Below, one piece after another: positions 21,901-32,321 of a stretch of 41,799 nt of DNA. Both the position numbers and the translations under genes were made by a program. Origin of the DNA: Mnemiopsis leidyi (lineage: Eukaryota; Ctenophora; Tentaculata; Lobata; Bolinopsidae); assembly GCA_000226015.1 (NCBI GenBank), contig JH154763.1:91621-133419 (forward strand). The letters are read 5' to 3'. Positions within the stretch are counted from its first letter, which is position 1; each line of letters starts with the position of its first letter. The notes under the pieces are model-generated. The model searched no databases. It was not told the DNA's origin and was given only the letters and a program-made list of their open reading frames with translations.

Positions 21901-24683
21901 TTTGCTATCAAGTCATTGTGTACATATTACTTAGTTTGTCGTATTGTCTTGCTGACAAAATGTTAACACAATGAACACGCAGGAAAGACGAAAGTCCGCA
22001 GCATGTGCCAAAAAGCGAGAAAAGAAGAAAACACCGGAATTACCGGAAAGAGAAGCACAAAGATGGCGATTTTAGTGACATAAGTGACGAAGAGGGAGGC
22101 GGCTCCAAACATAAGACCGTCTCCAAGTACGCTTCTGTTGCCTCAAGTTTTATCGAGGCTGTAGAAAGTGCAACGATTAAAGGTAATGCTTTAATAATGT
22201 TTGACCGAACAGTACGTCGACAATAGACATTTGTGTTATGTTATAGTTGCACTAAGTGCTAATTATAACTAACTTTTACATTCAGAATTATTACTTACTT
22301 TTAAATTTAGAAAAAATTTCTCATTTTCATCATTGTTTTTTTGTGAGCCTCCTCCAAGAAAACAAATTACTTTACAGTAACAGCAAATCGAGATAGTAGA
22401 AAAGTTGAAGCAAAGCATCAGATGGAGGGCATAAAACTGCCTCTTATAGTGGAACTTGGAGTTGACCCAAACACAGCTAAACCTGTCATAATGTCTATCT
22501 GTCCCGCTATTAAACTAGGTAATAATGTCTATCCGTCCCGCTATTAAACTAGGTAATAATGTCTATCTGTCTCGCTATTAAACTAGGTAATAATGTCTGT
22601 CTATCCCGCTTTTAAACTAGGTAAATTTTCATTAAGATTTTGAGAGTCCCCAAATCATTGCTAAAATCATTGCTAAAATACGGGAATCAGGACCCTATTT
22701 AGGTTCCGGTTTCTAGGAATACCCAATGGTAATACAATGGTAATACAATAGCCAATTACTATTCTATTGGTATTTGTTCTAATATGATTATTTGTATTTA
22801 GTTTTGGCCTTAGTGGGTTGACCTGTCAAAAGAGCTGGACTCTTACATGTGGTATCCTGAACTACACATAGAGGATCCTTTAAATGTAATATATTATAGT
22901 AAATTATTTTCATTTATAATTGTGTAACAAAATTTTATGAATTGAATTGAATTGAATTCTGAATGTTGAAACCTCTTCTAGAAGACATACCAGACAAACC
23001 GGAGCGAACGCACAGAGCTTCGCATGATTGGGGGCGTGTGGAGGTTGGGGTAGTGCGCAACGCCGTCCCGAATATCGACATGTCCGACTTTAAGCGGGAA
23101 CTAGTCCACGCCACCAAGGTGGTGGCCAATGAACTCAACGATAAACAGTCCCGAGTGACCGTAAGGTGAGAAATGATGAACTGTAATAATGTTTCTAGAG
23201 TTCTCTACATATTGTCGCTCTTCTGTCCAGTTTCCCATTGTCTTGGTTTTTCACCAGGATATAATGTTCTCTTGATCATGCAGTGCTCTCGCGAAATTGT
23301 CAGTCATGACAATTTTCAGATACAAATATAAGAAATGCGAGGCACCGCGGTTAGACCGAGCGGCGGCGGCAGTGCGCCCCCGGCAACTGATCACGGACGA
23401 TGACACCCTTCCTTCTGTTAATAGGTGCAAGTTCTGGCCTGACTGTCCCAACTTGAAGGCCTGCACACAACACCACCCTTTCGAACCGTGCGAGAAATTC
23501 CCAAACTGCGAGGCAGTTTTGAGGTTAGTTTTGTGTTTCCCCAAAAGAGACTTTAACAAGATTATTGAAAAGTATTCTTGCTCATCCGTCTGATTAAACT
23601 TCAAGAAATCTTTGATTTTAGTTTGATGATGAAAATATCACGAATTGTGTGAGTATTCGAAAAGTAAAAACTGACTTGTTACAGTTGCTACAAGATACAC
23701 CCCCTGTGCAAGTTCAACACTGCATGTAGAGTAGGTCAGTGTAAGTACACTCACACTGACACTGAGAACAAGCGCGTTCAGGTTCGTGTAAGCATCCATC
23801 TTCTTGACGTCATCTTAGTCGACCGTTCTTCTTTGACAAACGAAATTCAATTCATTTGTGATTTTGTTTTAAGACTAGTATAACCATCCCATAACCATAA
23901 CACATTTAGGTTTCATAACAAAATCATTGGTCATTGGCACCCTGATGTTGCATTTATCTTAGACCACCTTATTCGTGTTATTACGCTGCGTTTATTAGCA
24001 ACCGGGGAAAATAAGGTTCGGGAAAATATGGCGTTATTGCCCCAAACTCGTCACCTTAACCCGATCATGATAATCCCAAGTAAGGTATCGATATTTCAGT
24101 ATTCAACATTAGGACTTGACTTATTCAGATTTCACATTTCAGAAAATGATACCGTGCTACTACGGTAAGCAATGCTCTTCAATAGACACCTGTCCGTTTC
24201 TACATTGGGTCGGGGAAATTAAGAATCTGAAAAAGAAGAAATCGAAGAAAGGAAAACGTACGTATTTGACTTTTATTACATTGCTGATTGCTCATATTGA
24301 AAAATTTAGCTGTTTTTAAACCTTGATTCAATCGCCTAGATTAGAACTTAGAATGATTAGAATGAACTTAGAATGATTTTTGATCTCCCTAAATAACTTC
24401 CCAATTAACCTTCGATAAAAAACTATTTGTTTTTTCTGCAGACAAGAAGCACAAGAGTAAAAAGAGAGCTCTATCTCCCAACGCAGCTGCTGCAGCAAGC
24501 AGAAATCTGGAGAATATGCAGCGACGCATCAGAAATCTAAGTAGAGAGCACGAGCAAAACCAGGCTGGGGCTTTTGGTGAAGTGGTTACAGATCGGTCAC
24601 GTGACCACTCCACCTACGTGAGATCGACCGCATGGGACTCTCCCGAGCACTCCAATTCAGAAAAGGGTCGTTGGACCCCTTAA
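18904..24683 (+). CDS. ZC3H14: ZC3H14 / Nab2-type poly(A)-binding CCCH zinc-finger protein
   Basis: Eleven exons in consistent phase: 18904-18948, 19255-19412, 20351-20385, 21394-21808, 21983-22182, 22378-22518, 22982-23165, 23320-23523, 23685-23781, 24143-24257, 24442-24683 (611 residues). Exons 2-3 encode the PWI-like Nab2 N-terminal domain (KKIEELKCPGDEEFAEYIIV...FLGKQ...FTPWLFSML). Exon 4 has a long Ser run and basic stretches. The C-terminal third has four CCCH fingers: CKFWPDC...H, CEKFPNC...H (split by an intron), CKFNTACRVGQCKYTH and CYYGKQC...FLH; vertebrate ZC3H14 has five. Nab2/ZC3H14 binds poly(A) in the nucleus and limits tail length. Exon 1 (15 residues) is the least certain; phase and donor fit, but it has no homology. 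Confidence 0.9.
18930..19100. repeat. 55-bp tandem array spanning the ZC3H14 exon 1 donor
   Basis: Three copies, each with TGTCAAG|GTACTTTCTACTCA, place candidate donors at 18949, 19004 and 19059 (period exactly 55). The upstream bases ACATTTC also recur in copy three. The repeat therefore includes the exon end as well as the intron start. Confidence 0.85.
19449..20154. repeat. perfect 255-bp inverted repeat flanking the assembly gap
   Basis: The arms 19449-19703 and 19900-20154 are exact reverse complements as far as read. The left end is AGCTTTATGATGAATAGG and the right end its complement. The right arm starts at the gap edge, so the true arm may be longer. TAAACATTGA occurs just outside the left arm (19439-19448) and 31 bp outside the right arm (20186-20195), possibly a target-site duplication. 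It lies in ZC3H14 intron 2. This is either a young long-TIR element or an assembly palindrome. Confidence 0.85.
19862..19899. other. assembly gap (38 N)
   Basis: A run of 38 undetermined bases. It lies between the arms of the inverted repeat, a typical place for an assembler to break. Confidence 1.
20466..20527 (+). repeat. Gly/Tyr-coding fragment, plus copy
   Basis: One frame reads RTYGGGHCGRAFQKG. A diverged copy lies in inverted orientation at 21143-21240. Both sit in ZC3H14 intron 3, with the SINE between them. The source gene or element is unknown. Confidence 0.5.
20708..20960 (+). mobile_element. tRNA-derived SINE
   Basis: A Pol III A box (TAGCGCAGAGCTTAGAGCA) and a B box (GAGTTCGAATTCC) lie about 30 bases apart, as in a tRNA head. 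The arms do not pair well enough for a real tRNA. A body of about 150 bases ending near TATGGTATAAAGTAAA follows. It lies in ZC3H14 intron 3. Confidence 0.65.
21143..21240 (-). repeat. Gly/Tyr-coding fragment, minus copy
   Basis: The minus frame reads GRGCCGFGHYGGRHYGSERY followed by GSAFQKG, matching the plus copy at 20466-20527 (YGG..., AFQKG). The internal unit is about 15-18 bp (GCCGTAGTGT-like). It may be a piece of a Gly/Tyr-rich protein gene or of a transposon. Confidence 0.5.
22485..22622. repeat. 34-bp tandem array spanning the ZC3H14 exon 5 donor
   Basis: Four copies of a 34-bp unit ending in TATTAAACTAG|GTAATA. Candidate donors fall at 22519, 22553, 22587 and 22621, exactly 34 apart. 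The first copy is the exon's own 3' end. Using any later donor introduces a TAA in the ZC3H14 frame. Confidence 0.92.
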
Positions 24684-25106
24684 TCTATTAGTCATTGACC
24701 TTTTTATGTTGAATTTGATTTTTATGAGAGTTCTCCTCTTTTTCAAAGTCCAGACTCTGTTTTGGATTTAGGAACAGTTAGCTTTAAAGCCAGTCCAAGC
24801 TCAGACACCTAAATATAACATACGGTTTACGTAAATGTTTCATGCAAACTGCAGTGTTAGCTGTGAAATTTGTTAACTATTTCTAGATTTTCACGAATCC
24901 TCCACTTATTGTATTCTGTAGCCGCAGTCTTTACTTTATTCGCTAAGATTTAATTAGTACTAAATCGTACAATTAGAAATTCATGGCATGGAATGAATGG
25001 TCCTCAATAACTGATATAGATGCTTCATATTTTTTACAATCAACCTGCCGGTTTTTGCATGATACATCAGTGATAGTTTACTCGGAAAGACTGGCGACAG
25101 ATGGGG
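24684..25106. other. intergenic, ZC3H14 3'UTR, no gene seen
   Basis: AT-rich sequence downstream of the ZC3H14 stop. No clear element is visible. Confidence 0.5.
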
Positions 25107-25117
25107 CTATAAATAAG
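25107..25117 (+). promoter_or_regulatory. TATA box candidate
   Basis: CTATAAATAAG lies about 30 bases upstream of an adenine-containing start region (near 25138) and 56 bases upstream of a short signal-peptide ORF. Such a clean TATA box is rare in this AT-rich but otherwise TATA-poor window. Confidence 0.45.
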
Positions 25118-25172
25118 GCACTTGATTATAAGATTCTTCTTAGCTGAACAACTTAAACATACGTCAGTTAAA

Positions 25173-25259
25173 ATGATTTTAACCTCAAACAAGCTATTTG
25201 TCGTCTTTGTTTTGTGTTGTGTTTTGCTGTGCTCTGCAGTTGCACCGATGAAGTGTTAA
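25173..25259 (+). CDS. putative very short secreted peptide or first exon of one
   Basis: A 28-codon frame with a textbook signal peptide: a Lys-containing n-region, the core LFVVFVLCCVLLC and a small-residue cleavage site SAVA, leaving only PMKC before TAA. The ATG has an A at -3. A TATA box precedes it. A possible splice (AA|GTGTTA to ATTTTCAG near 25301) would extend it to a tail ending SHRGCNPII. Function is unknown. It could be a small secreted or antimicrobial-type peptide gene, or chance. Confidence 0.35.
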   Translation: MILTSNKLFVVFVLCCVLLCSAVAPMKC

Positions 25260-25951
25260 AGTCTGGACTCCGATGATATATTATATATATTTTATTTTCA
25301 GAAGCCTTTATTATGATAATGATTTATTACGTTAGTCCTATAACCTATTCGCACCGAGGTTGTAATCCAATTATATAATTACATCCCATAGATTGAACCC
25401 TTGTTGTACTTGACTATATTTTGCTACATCTTCTTGTTTAACTTTTTGTACTAATTGAAAGAACTCTTAAAAGAAATTTGAAGAAACAGGCAGAAATATA
25501 TGATTTTTTGACAAATGAGTTGAGAACAAAAGTTAGAAGTAGAAGAAGAAAATGCCCGTATGACAGACAACTGCTGGTAGAGTTCCAAACAACTGAACTG
25601 TGTGTAAACAGGAGTGATGCAACGCCCTATTGTTTTTTCACTTTGAATTTCCTGGACATCAACTTTGTTATATAGTTGTAGGTGGACTCGTAAACATGTA
25701 CACAATTTGTTGAAGAATGTTTATTATTTAAATTTGCGGTCCGTTTGTCAGTGAAAGTACACATATCGTTTAACATCACTATCTCATTTCTACAGCTTCT
25801 ATGAAATGAACTGATACTCCTACAACTTCTCCGCAAGTTTTCTCCGAAGACCGCCTACCCTCATATCAGCACAGAGTATACCTATCTAGGGGTACTGAGA
25901 ACCTCCACCTTGAAACCTGAAAACAGAGAACATAGTCTGAGAACTGTTGTC
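25260..25951. other. intergenic, one unassigned frame
   Basis: A plus frame at about 25442-25674 reads KKQAEIYDFLTNELRTKV, then a basic RSRRRK stretch. It looks mildly coding, but has no start codon other than TTG and no recognised domain. The rest holds the WARS1 5' region. Confidence 0.35.
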
Positions 25952-28900
25952 ATGACAACTCAAGCCTTACAGTCCAATCTGGAGAACTGCGACATAGCAG
26001 AACAGGTAGGTTTGGTGGTAATCCTTGTAAATTGTATCATGTCGCGACTCACGGCCAACTTTGTTGGTATATTATGGAAAATCTGGTGTCAAAATTTTAA
26101 ATTTTGAAATGAAAAGTGCGACGAGTAGAATTAACTCTAGATTGAAAAGTAACTAAATTAATCGCTGTGCATTGTTTAAGGTGTGGTCATTGCTTTGCTC
26201 GTTCAGGTAATTACTCCTTGGGATGTGCAAGGGACAGATGAAAAAGGGATAGACTACGATAAACTGATAAAGAAGTTCGGATCTCAGAAACTGACTACAG
26301 AACTATTGGATCGTTTCACCAAGATAACTGGTGTGTTTATGAGGGGCTAAAGCTACTAGTTTTTCGACATAAGCTGCCGTTTACTGGTTCTCCGGTGATG
26401 CTGATTCAGTTTTTGTGGTTTAATTACTAGTTAAAATCACAAAATAGAAGTTAAATGGCCTATACGTTACCTAACACCTATCTGCAGCGCTGTACAATTT
26501 TGTGGCCTAAACAACACACTACTTGCAGGACATCAACCACATCACTTTCTTCGTCGAGGTATTGTGTTTTCCCACCGCGATTTCGACCACATCCTCACAT
26601 TGAAAGAGCAAGGAAAACCCTTCTACCTCTACACTGGAAGAGGACCTAGCTCAGGGTCCCTTCACATGGGACATTGTGTCCCCTTCATGTTCACTAAGTA
26701 CGTTTCCATATCTCCTTCTCCTAGTTTGTTTTATGTTGGAGTTCAGAATATCCCCTTCTCCTAGTTTGTTTTATGTTGGACTTCAGAATATCCCCTTCTC
26801 CTAGTTTGTTTTATGTTGGACTTCAGAATATCCCCTTCTCCTAGTTTGTTTTATGTGGACTTCAGAATATCCCCTTTTCCTAGTTTGTTTTATGTTTGAG
26901 TTCAGAATATCCCCTTCTCCTAGTTTGTTTTATGTTGGAAGTTCAGAATATCCCCTTCTCCTAATTTGTTTTATGTTGGAGTTCAGAATATCCCCTTCTC
27001 CTAATTTGTTTTATGTTGGAGTTCAGAATCTCGGAAATTATCTGTAGCACGTGACTGCGTTTCTCGATATTGGTTGGCGATGGTCATAGGTATTGGCCCT
27101 TTTTATTGGTCAATCGCTGTCGCTCTTCCCTTAAGATTCAGACGCCTGTTATCGTCTCTTAACTTTGTTATTATTTTTTAAGTGCCCTTGATTTTTCTCG
27201 ACATGCAATAATTAAAGCAAATAAAATTCATAGGTGGCTGCAAGATGTGTTTGATGTCCCACTTGTAATACAGATGACTGATGATGAGAAATTTCTGTGG
27301 AAGGATCTTACATTGGAAGAAGCCAACAAGCTCGCTTATCAAAACATCAAGGTTGTCTTGCTACCCAAACTCAACTTTTTTGACTAAAAGATGGGTTATT
27401 GCCCTCGATGTTAAGTATTTTTTGCCTTGGTCCTAACAGATTAGTTATCTACATCTAAAAATAATAAATTATTAAGAAATTTAACATCTTAACATCGACA
27501 CTCTTTGAAGCTCATATCTGTTTATCTGTTTGTTAAATATTTGATGCCTGATATCTTATAAATGTTTATCCATCCAGGACATTATTGCATTTGGATTTGA
27601 TCCCGAGAAAACATTTATATTCTGTGATCTGGACTACATACCAAGCTGCAAGGAGTTTTACTGGAACATGAATAGAATTCAGGTAAAGTCTTGTCATATC
27701 ATGGTCATGGATGTCTTGAAATCTGTAATTCAGGTAGAGTCTTGTCATATCATGGTCATGGATGTCTTGAAATCTGTAATTCAGGTAGAGTCTTGTCACA
27801 TCATGGTCATGGAATAGAATTCAGGTAGAGTCTTGTCACATCATGGTCATGGATGTCTTGAAATCTGTAATTCAGGTAGAGTCTTGTCATATCATGGTCA
27901 TGGATGTCTTGTAATCTGTAGCTGCTACATTGTAAGATTGTTGCATCTATACCAAATTGCTTTATAAGGTGTTTATAATTTGCTTGTGACTTAAACTAAA
28001 AATTTGTGATAACTTTAGGTGAATCATGTCATTGGGCCAAGAAAATCACATTGATGACGAACTGCCAATCATCAAACAAGAAGTTCTCGACTCAGAAAAA
28101 GTTGAAGTGTCTTCATCCATGGTTGAATTTGTTAAACAAGAACTATATGTTCTACAAGAAAGAGCAGACTGTAAGATATCCAATGTTTTGGTTTCGAAAC
28201 CTGGTGGAATCATCAAGTGCGAACCTCTAACTTCGGCAAAAATTGTAAATGAACCTAAAAAAGCTAAACATCTTAGTGAGCCAAACGAACCAGGCGAATC
28301 ATCGAAGCAAGCTGTAAGTTCAATTGATGAATCCTTGGTTTGCACACAATGCAGCTTTGTTGCTTCTAAAAAATTCGGACTGCTTATTCACCAAATTGCC
28401 ATGCATCAAAAATACACTGATCGAGTGAAAGTTAAGTGTGAACATTGTGGTCTAATGATATACAAGGACAGATATAAAGCTCATCTTAGGAGATATTCCA
28501 AGCCAAGGAAGTGCCCTAAATGCAGTTTTACTGGTAACGAAAACCAGATACGGTACCACAAACTCCAGAAACACGGAGGGAAGAGACAGCGATACAAGCG
28601 ATATTTCTGTACTATTTGCAATTCCCGCTTTTACACCAAAAGTAAGTTGGAGAGCCACAAACTTCGCCATCAGACTAGAACGGACTTTTGTTGTCAGAGC
28701 TGCAATTTGTTTTTGATCACCCGTGGGCCTTGGAGAATCATGTATCCAAATGGTCGTGCATTGCAGAAAAACTTTTTCAGTGCGGCTTTTGCGAAAAGAC
28801 GTTTTTCACTACAGAATACTTAACTCATCATGAACGGAAAGCACATAATCGTAATTTGACAGCAACCGAGGTTGCGAAATCCGTTTTGGATTTGACCTGC

Positions 28901-31218
28901 ACATGTGGGAAGTGGTTTTCTACTCCTAGCAGACTTTCATCTCACAAAGCACACGTACACTGTGTGCCAAAACAGTGTACAATATGTCACCTTAGGTTTA
29001 GACGATTGAAAACACACATGAAATTATGCAAAAGGAAATGGGATATTGCATCTTCTATTGAGCTGGCTGAAACCAATGAAAAAGGCAAGCCTATTGCAAT
29101 GGAGCTTGTCGACACTTATAAAAAAGTGAAAGAATCACTTCATTGCAACTTGTGTAACAAGCGATTCGCCAGAAAATTCAATCGAGATTTGCATCAACGT
29201 AAAAGAATATGCGAAGATTACAGCAATCTTACTTCTGGCGTTCAAAAATTCGAGTGCAAATTATGTAATCGAATTTTCCGCTCAAAACACGGGAGGAATA
29301 ATCATGTAAAGGGAGAGATTTGCAAAACAAAAAAGCCACTCCATCCCTGCGATCTCTGCCACAAAATGCACTCGACAAAATATACTCTTCTAAAGCACAA
29401 AAATTCAGTTCATAATTGCTATCCGGAATTAAGTAGTGACCCTTGCCCTGGATGCAACGAAAAGTTCGAGACTGTGGTTTACCTGAGGCGACATATGAAA
29501 TACTGTGCTCTTTTGTAAAATTGTCTTCTTTTATAAGTTCCTGTAAATATACCGAGGACTGTATTTCTGGGGAGGTATCGCAAATTTTCAAAGATTTAAC
29601 CTCATTTCTCAAGGTTCGTCGGCCTCTCGGTAACTTCAAATACTCTAACATGGCTAGATGGACATAGATTGACCTCCAAATACAACGATAGGAGCATTTT
29701 AGAGAAATGTGGTTTGAAATATGCGACGACCCTAGAAATACCGTTCTCAATACTTTTGATTAACAGAAATATTTTTTCTCACTATGCCAGGTATATCACT
29801 GTGCTATTTTTTGTTCAGTTTGCAGTTGTTAAGACTGTTGTGATACCTAAAGTCCTTGATCTTGATGACAAATTGATTGTTCGTCGGACATCCCAATGTC
29901 AAACTTCACTACTAAGTTAGGTACTTAAATTTCTACTGTGCAGCCCTCGGCAGTCAGCTTTAATTTTTCATGTTTTCAGAAATGTGTGAACTTCAATCAA
30001 GCCCAAAAGATATTCGGATTCGACGAGACAAGTTATATAGGGAAAGTATCATTCCCTGCGATACAAGCTACACCCAGCTTCAGTACTTCTTTCCCACATT
30101 TGTTTGGAAACAGGAAGATTCCTTGCCTCATACCATGCGCTATTGATCAGGTTCGATAACATATGGTTTTGTAACTGCATGATCTAATTGATGCAGTAGC
30201 TAAGAAATAAAGGAGAGGCTAAAGATCAAATTTTGTTTGTTAGATCAAAGCAAAGTAAATCTGAAGTGTTGATAACAATTTGTAAATAGACTAAATCTCT
30301 AAGATTTCGGCTTATAAGTTTCCATTCAGGATCCATATTTCCGAATGACAAGAGATGTTGCCCCAAGATTGAATCTTCCCAAGCCTTGTCTACTTCATTC
30401 TACCTTTCTCCCTGCTCTTCAGGGTCGGTTAATTTAACATTTAGGCTTTGTTTACTGTGAGGTCCCCCTTAAATCAATATTTCCTCTACTGTTAAGTTCC
30501 CTAAGACTAGCGCTTATATCTTCTTCACATAGCATCTTCCAGGGGCACAAACGAAAATGAGCTCGAGTGAAGTGAACTCAGCTGTGGAAGTGTGTGACAC
30601 TGCAAACCAGATTAAGAAGAAAATCAACAAGTACGCATTTTCAGGTAAACAAAGAGGTTCTAAGAGGGAATTTATACAAATTTGAAACAGTAGTGAACAG
30701 AACAATGCAATGATCGCCACTTTTTTGCTTCTTCAAGAGTGCCCTTAACTACAGGTGGTAAGACATCGGTTGAGGAACACAGAGAGTTTGGAGGTGATAC
30801 AAGTGTAGATGTGTCCTACAAATACTTAGAATTCTTTGAAGAGGATGATGCAAAGCTGGCAAAGATAAAAGAAGATTACGAAAGTGGGGCCATGCTAACA
30901 GGTTTTTTCCGTTGTGTTATTTGCTGATTCATCGTAGAATATATTCTCATCCGAGTATGTATGTACTGAGTACGAGTACTCAGCACTAAGTGTATTTTGT
31001 TTACTATAGCTATTGGATGTATGAGGTATCTCAAGCGGATGCTTTGAAATTGACGTGCAAGGATTTCCAGTTCATGAGAGCTTGCTAAAACTCCAGGTGA
31101 ACTGAAGAAAATTCTGATAGAAAAGCTGCAAGGAATTGTGAAGGCGTTCCAGGAACGCAGGGCTGCCGTTACAGAGTCGACTGTCGAACAGTTTATGTCA
31201 CGGGATCCTAAATCTTAG
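25952..31218 (+). CDS. WARS1: cytoplasmic tryptophanyl-tRNA synthetase, no WHEP domain
   Basis: Ten exons in consistent phase: 25952-26005, 26207-26330, 26529-26697, 27234-27351, 27578-27682, 29980-30150, 30330-30423, 30543-30644, 30755-30901, 31097-31218 (401 residues). It charges tRNA-Trp with tryptophan using ATP in the cytosol. Class I signatures are clear: HMGH at 105-108 (HIGH motif) within [15 protein letters not shown], and KMSSS at 283-287. Family blocks include [49 protein letters not shown] and EEHREFGG. It starts close to the eukaryotic patch [17 protein letters not shown], so the N-terminal WHEP domain of vertebrate WARS1 is absent; an upstream coding exon was not found. Intron 5 (2.3 kb) contains a whole zinc-finger gene. 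Confidence 0.95.
26711..27030. repeat. 40-bp minisatellite in WARS1 intron 3
   Basis: Eight copies of a 40-bp unit containing CCTTCTCCTAGTTTGTTTTA and GTTGGAGTTCAGAATATC. The array begins 13 bases after the exon 3 donor (GTACGT at 26698). Unlike the other donor arrays it does not clearly include the donor. Confidence 0.92.
27670..27920. repeat. 51-bp tandem array spanning the WARS1 exon 5 donor
   Basis: Five copies begin with ATTCAG|GTAGAGTCTTGTC. Donor candidates lie at 27683, 27734, 27785, 27825 and 27876 (51, 51, 40, 51 apart). The fourth junction reads AATAGAATTCAG|GT, identical to the last 12 bases of the exon. The first two 51-nt units are open in the WARS1 frame (17 codons each). Confidence 0.92.
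28026..29518 (+). CDS. C2H2 zinc-finger gene A, nested in WARS1 intron 5, one-base frameshift
   Basis: Two overlapping frames (28026-28823 and the frame ending 29518) together encode about 495 residues matching paralogue B colinearly. The frame breaks in the T run near 28707-28713: CQSCNLF must continue as [11 protein letters not shown], which needs one more T. The N-terminus has three SUMO-type motifs (IKQE, VKQE, IKCE). About twelve C2H2-like fingers follow (CTQC, CEHC, CPKC, CTIC, CQSC, CGFC, CTCG, CTIC, CNLC, CKLC, CDLC, CPGC), without the TGEKP linkers of KRAB-type arrays. A transcription-regulator role is inferred. The indel may be a sequencing error or true decay. It is read in the same direction as its host WARS1. 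Confidence 0.78.
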
Positions 31219-32321
31219 AATTTGAAAATTTAGGTTAAATTCCATGTGTTATCTTACATGTCGGCTTTTGTCTAGCTAAGTAGTTTTGTTAATTTGTGGG
31301 CCTTCTAGCTTATTTTAAAATGGTGATAAAATAAATAAAAGCTATGTTACTTTGCAATCAGTTGGCTCAATGACTGTTTTAGCCAAAAAAGGACAAAAAG
31401 TTTCTAACTTCTTAAACTCTCCTATTCTTCAAGTAGAAAGTCAATGTCCCCTTCCATCAAAATTTTAATTTAATTTTACAAATTTTAAAAAGGATAGAGC
31501 TTGATTAAAAAATAGAATTTTTTCTTAAAAAACGTCGAGAATCTCGCCACTACTGATTAAGTTTACAGAAGATGAAACTGGTATATCAAATCGGGTATTT
31601 GAATTGAAGTCATTTAACTTATTAAGTTCACGCTTAGGTGTATAATATTTCTAATGTTGTCTCACAAGAAACATACTTTGATTGTTTGTTTACACAATAA
31701 GTCAGCTGTCTGTCAGAACAAGAAAGTACTATATTACAACCTGGCGAGATCGATACCAGAACAAGATAGAAATATATTACAATTAACATGTGGTGTAAAG
31801 GATTTCAAATTTTGATTCTTTCTTCAATGTCTTTTTCACTAGATAACCTTCAGAAATATCTAGGTACGTTTAATGAAGACGAGATGGATACCAAGGTCTA
31901 GACAGTCTAGTCCAAATTTCCAAAGTTTTATGAGTTAAAAGATCCCCTGTCCAATGGACAGTGTCCATGTCAGTTCAAGCGTTTCTTTATGATTTTAGCT
32001 CAGTGTCCTTATGGTAGAGAATGTAATGGTGGAGCAAATTTAAAACACGGAGTACAGTCATGGTAGAAATGTGTTGTATGCTGAAATATCCTATCAAATC
32101 ATATTCTAAGAGAGACATTTCCCGCAGCAGAGCATTTTAAAGGTAAGAATTTTAGTTTCGTGAATCTCTTAAAGTTGATTAAATTACGTTTGGTTCCTAG
32201 AAATATAACATATTTTCCTTGAAGCATAGTATGATTTAATGGTAATAGATTGTCACAGTTTAGATATTCTTCTAGTTCAACTATCTTACTTACTAAAATC
32301 GCAAACTGACTTAGGTTGATT
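31219..32321. other. intergenic; possible CCCH remnant
   Basis: The WARS1 3'UTR with overlapping AATAAA signals near 31330, then AT-rich DNA. At about 31840-32065 broken plus frames read DNLQKYLGTFNEDEMD and CPYGRECNGGANLKHG. These faintly recall the CCCH region of DUS3L-type proteins, but stops interrupt them. Confidence 0.35.
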
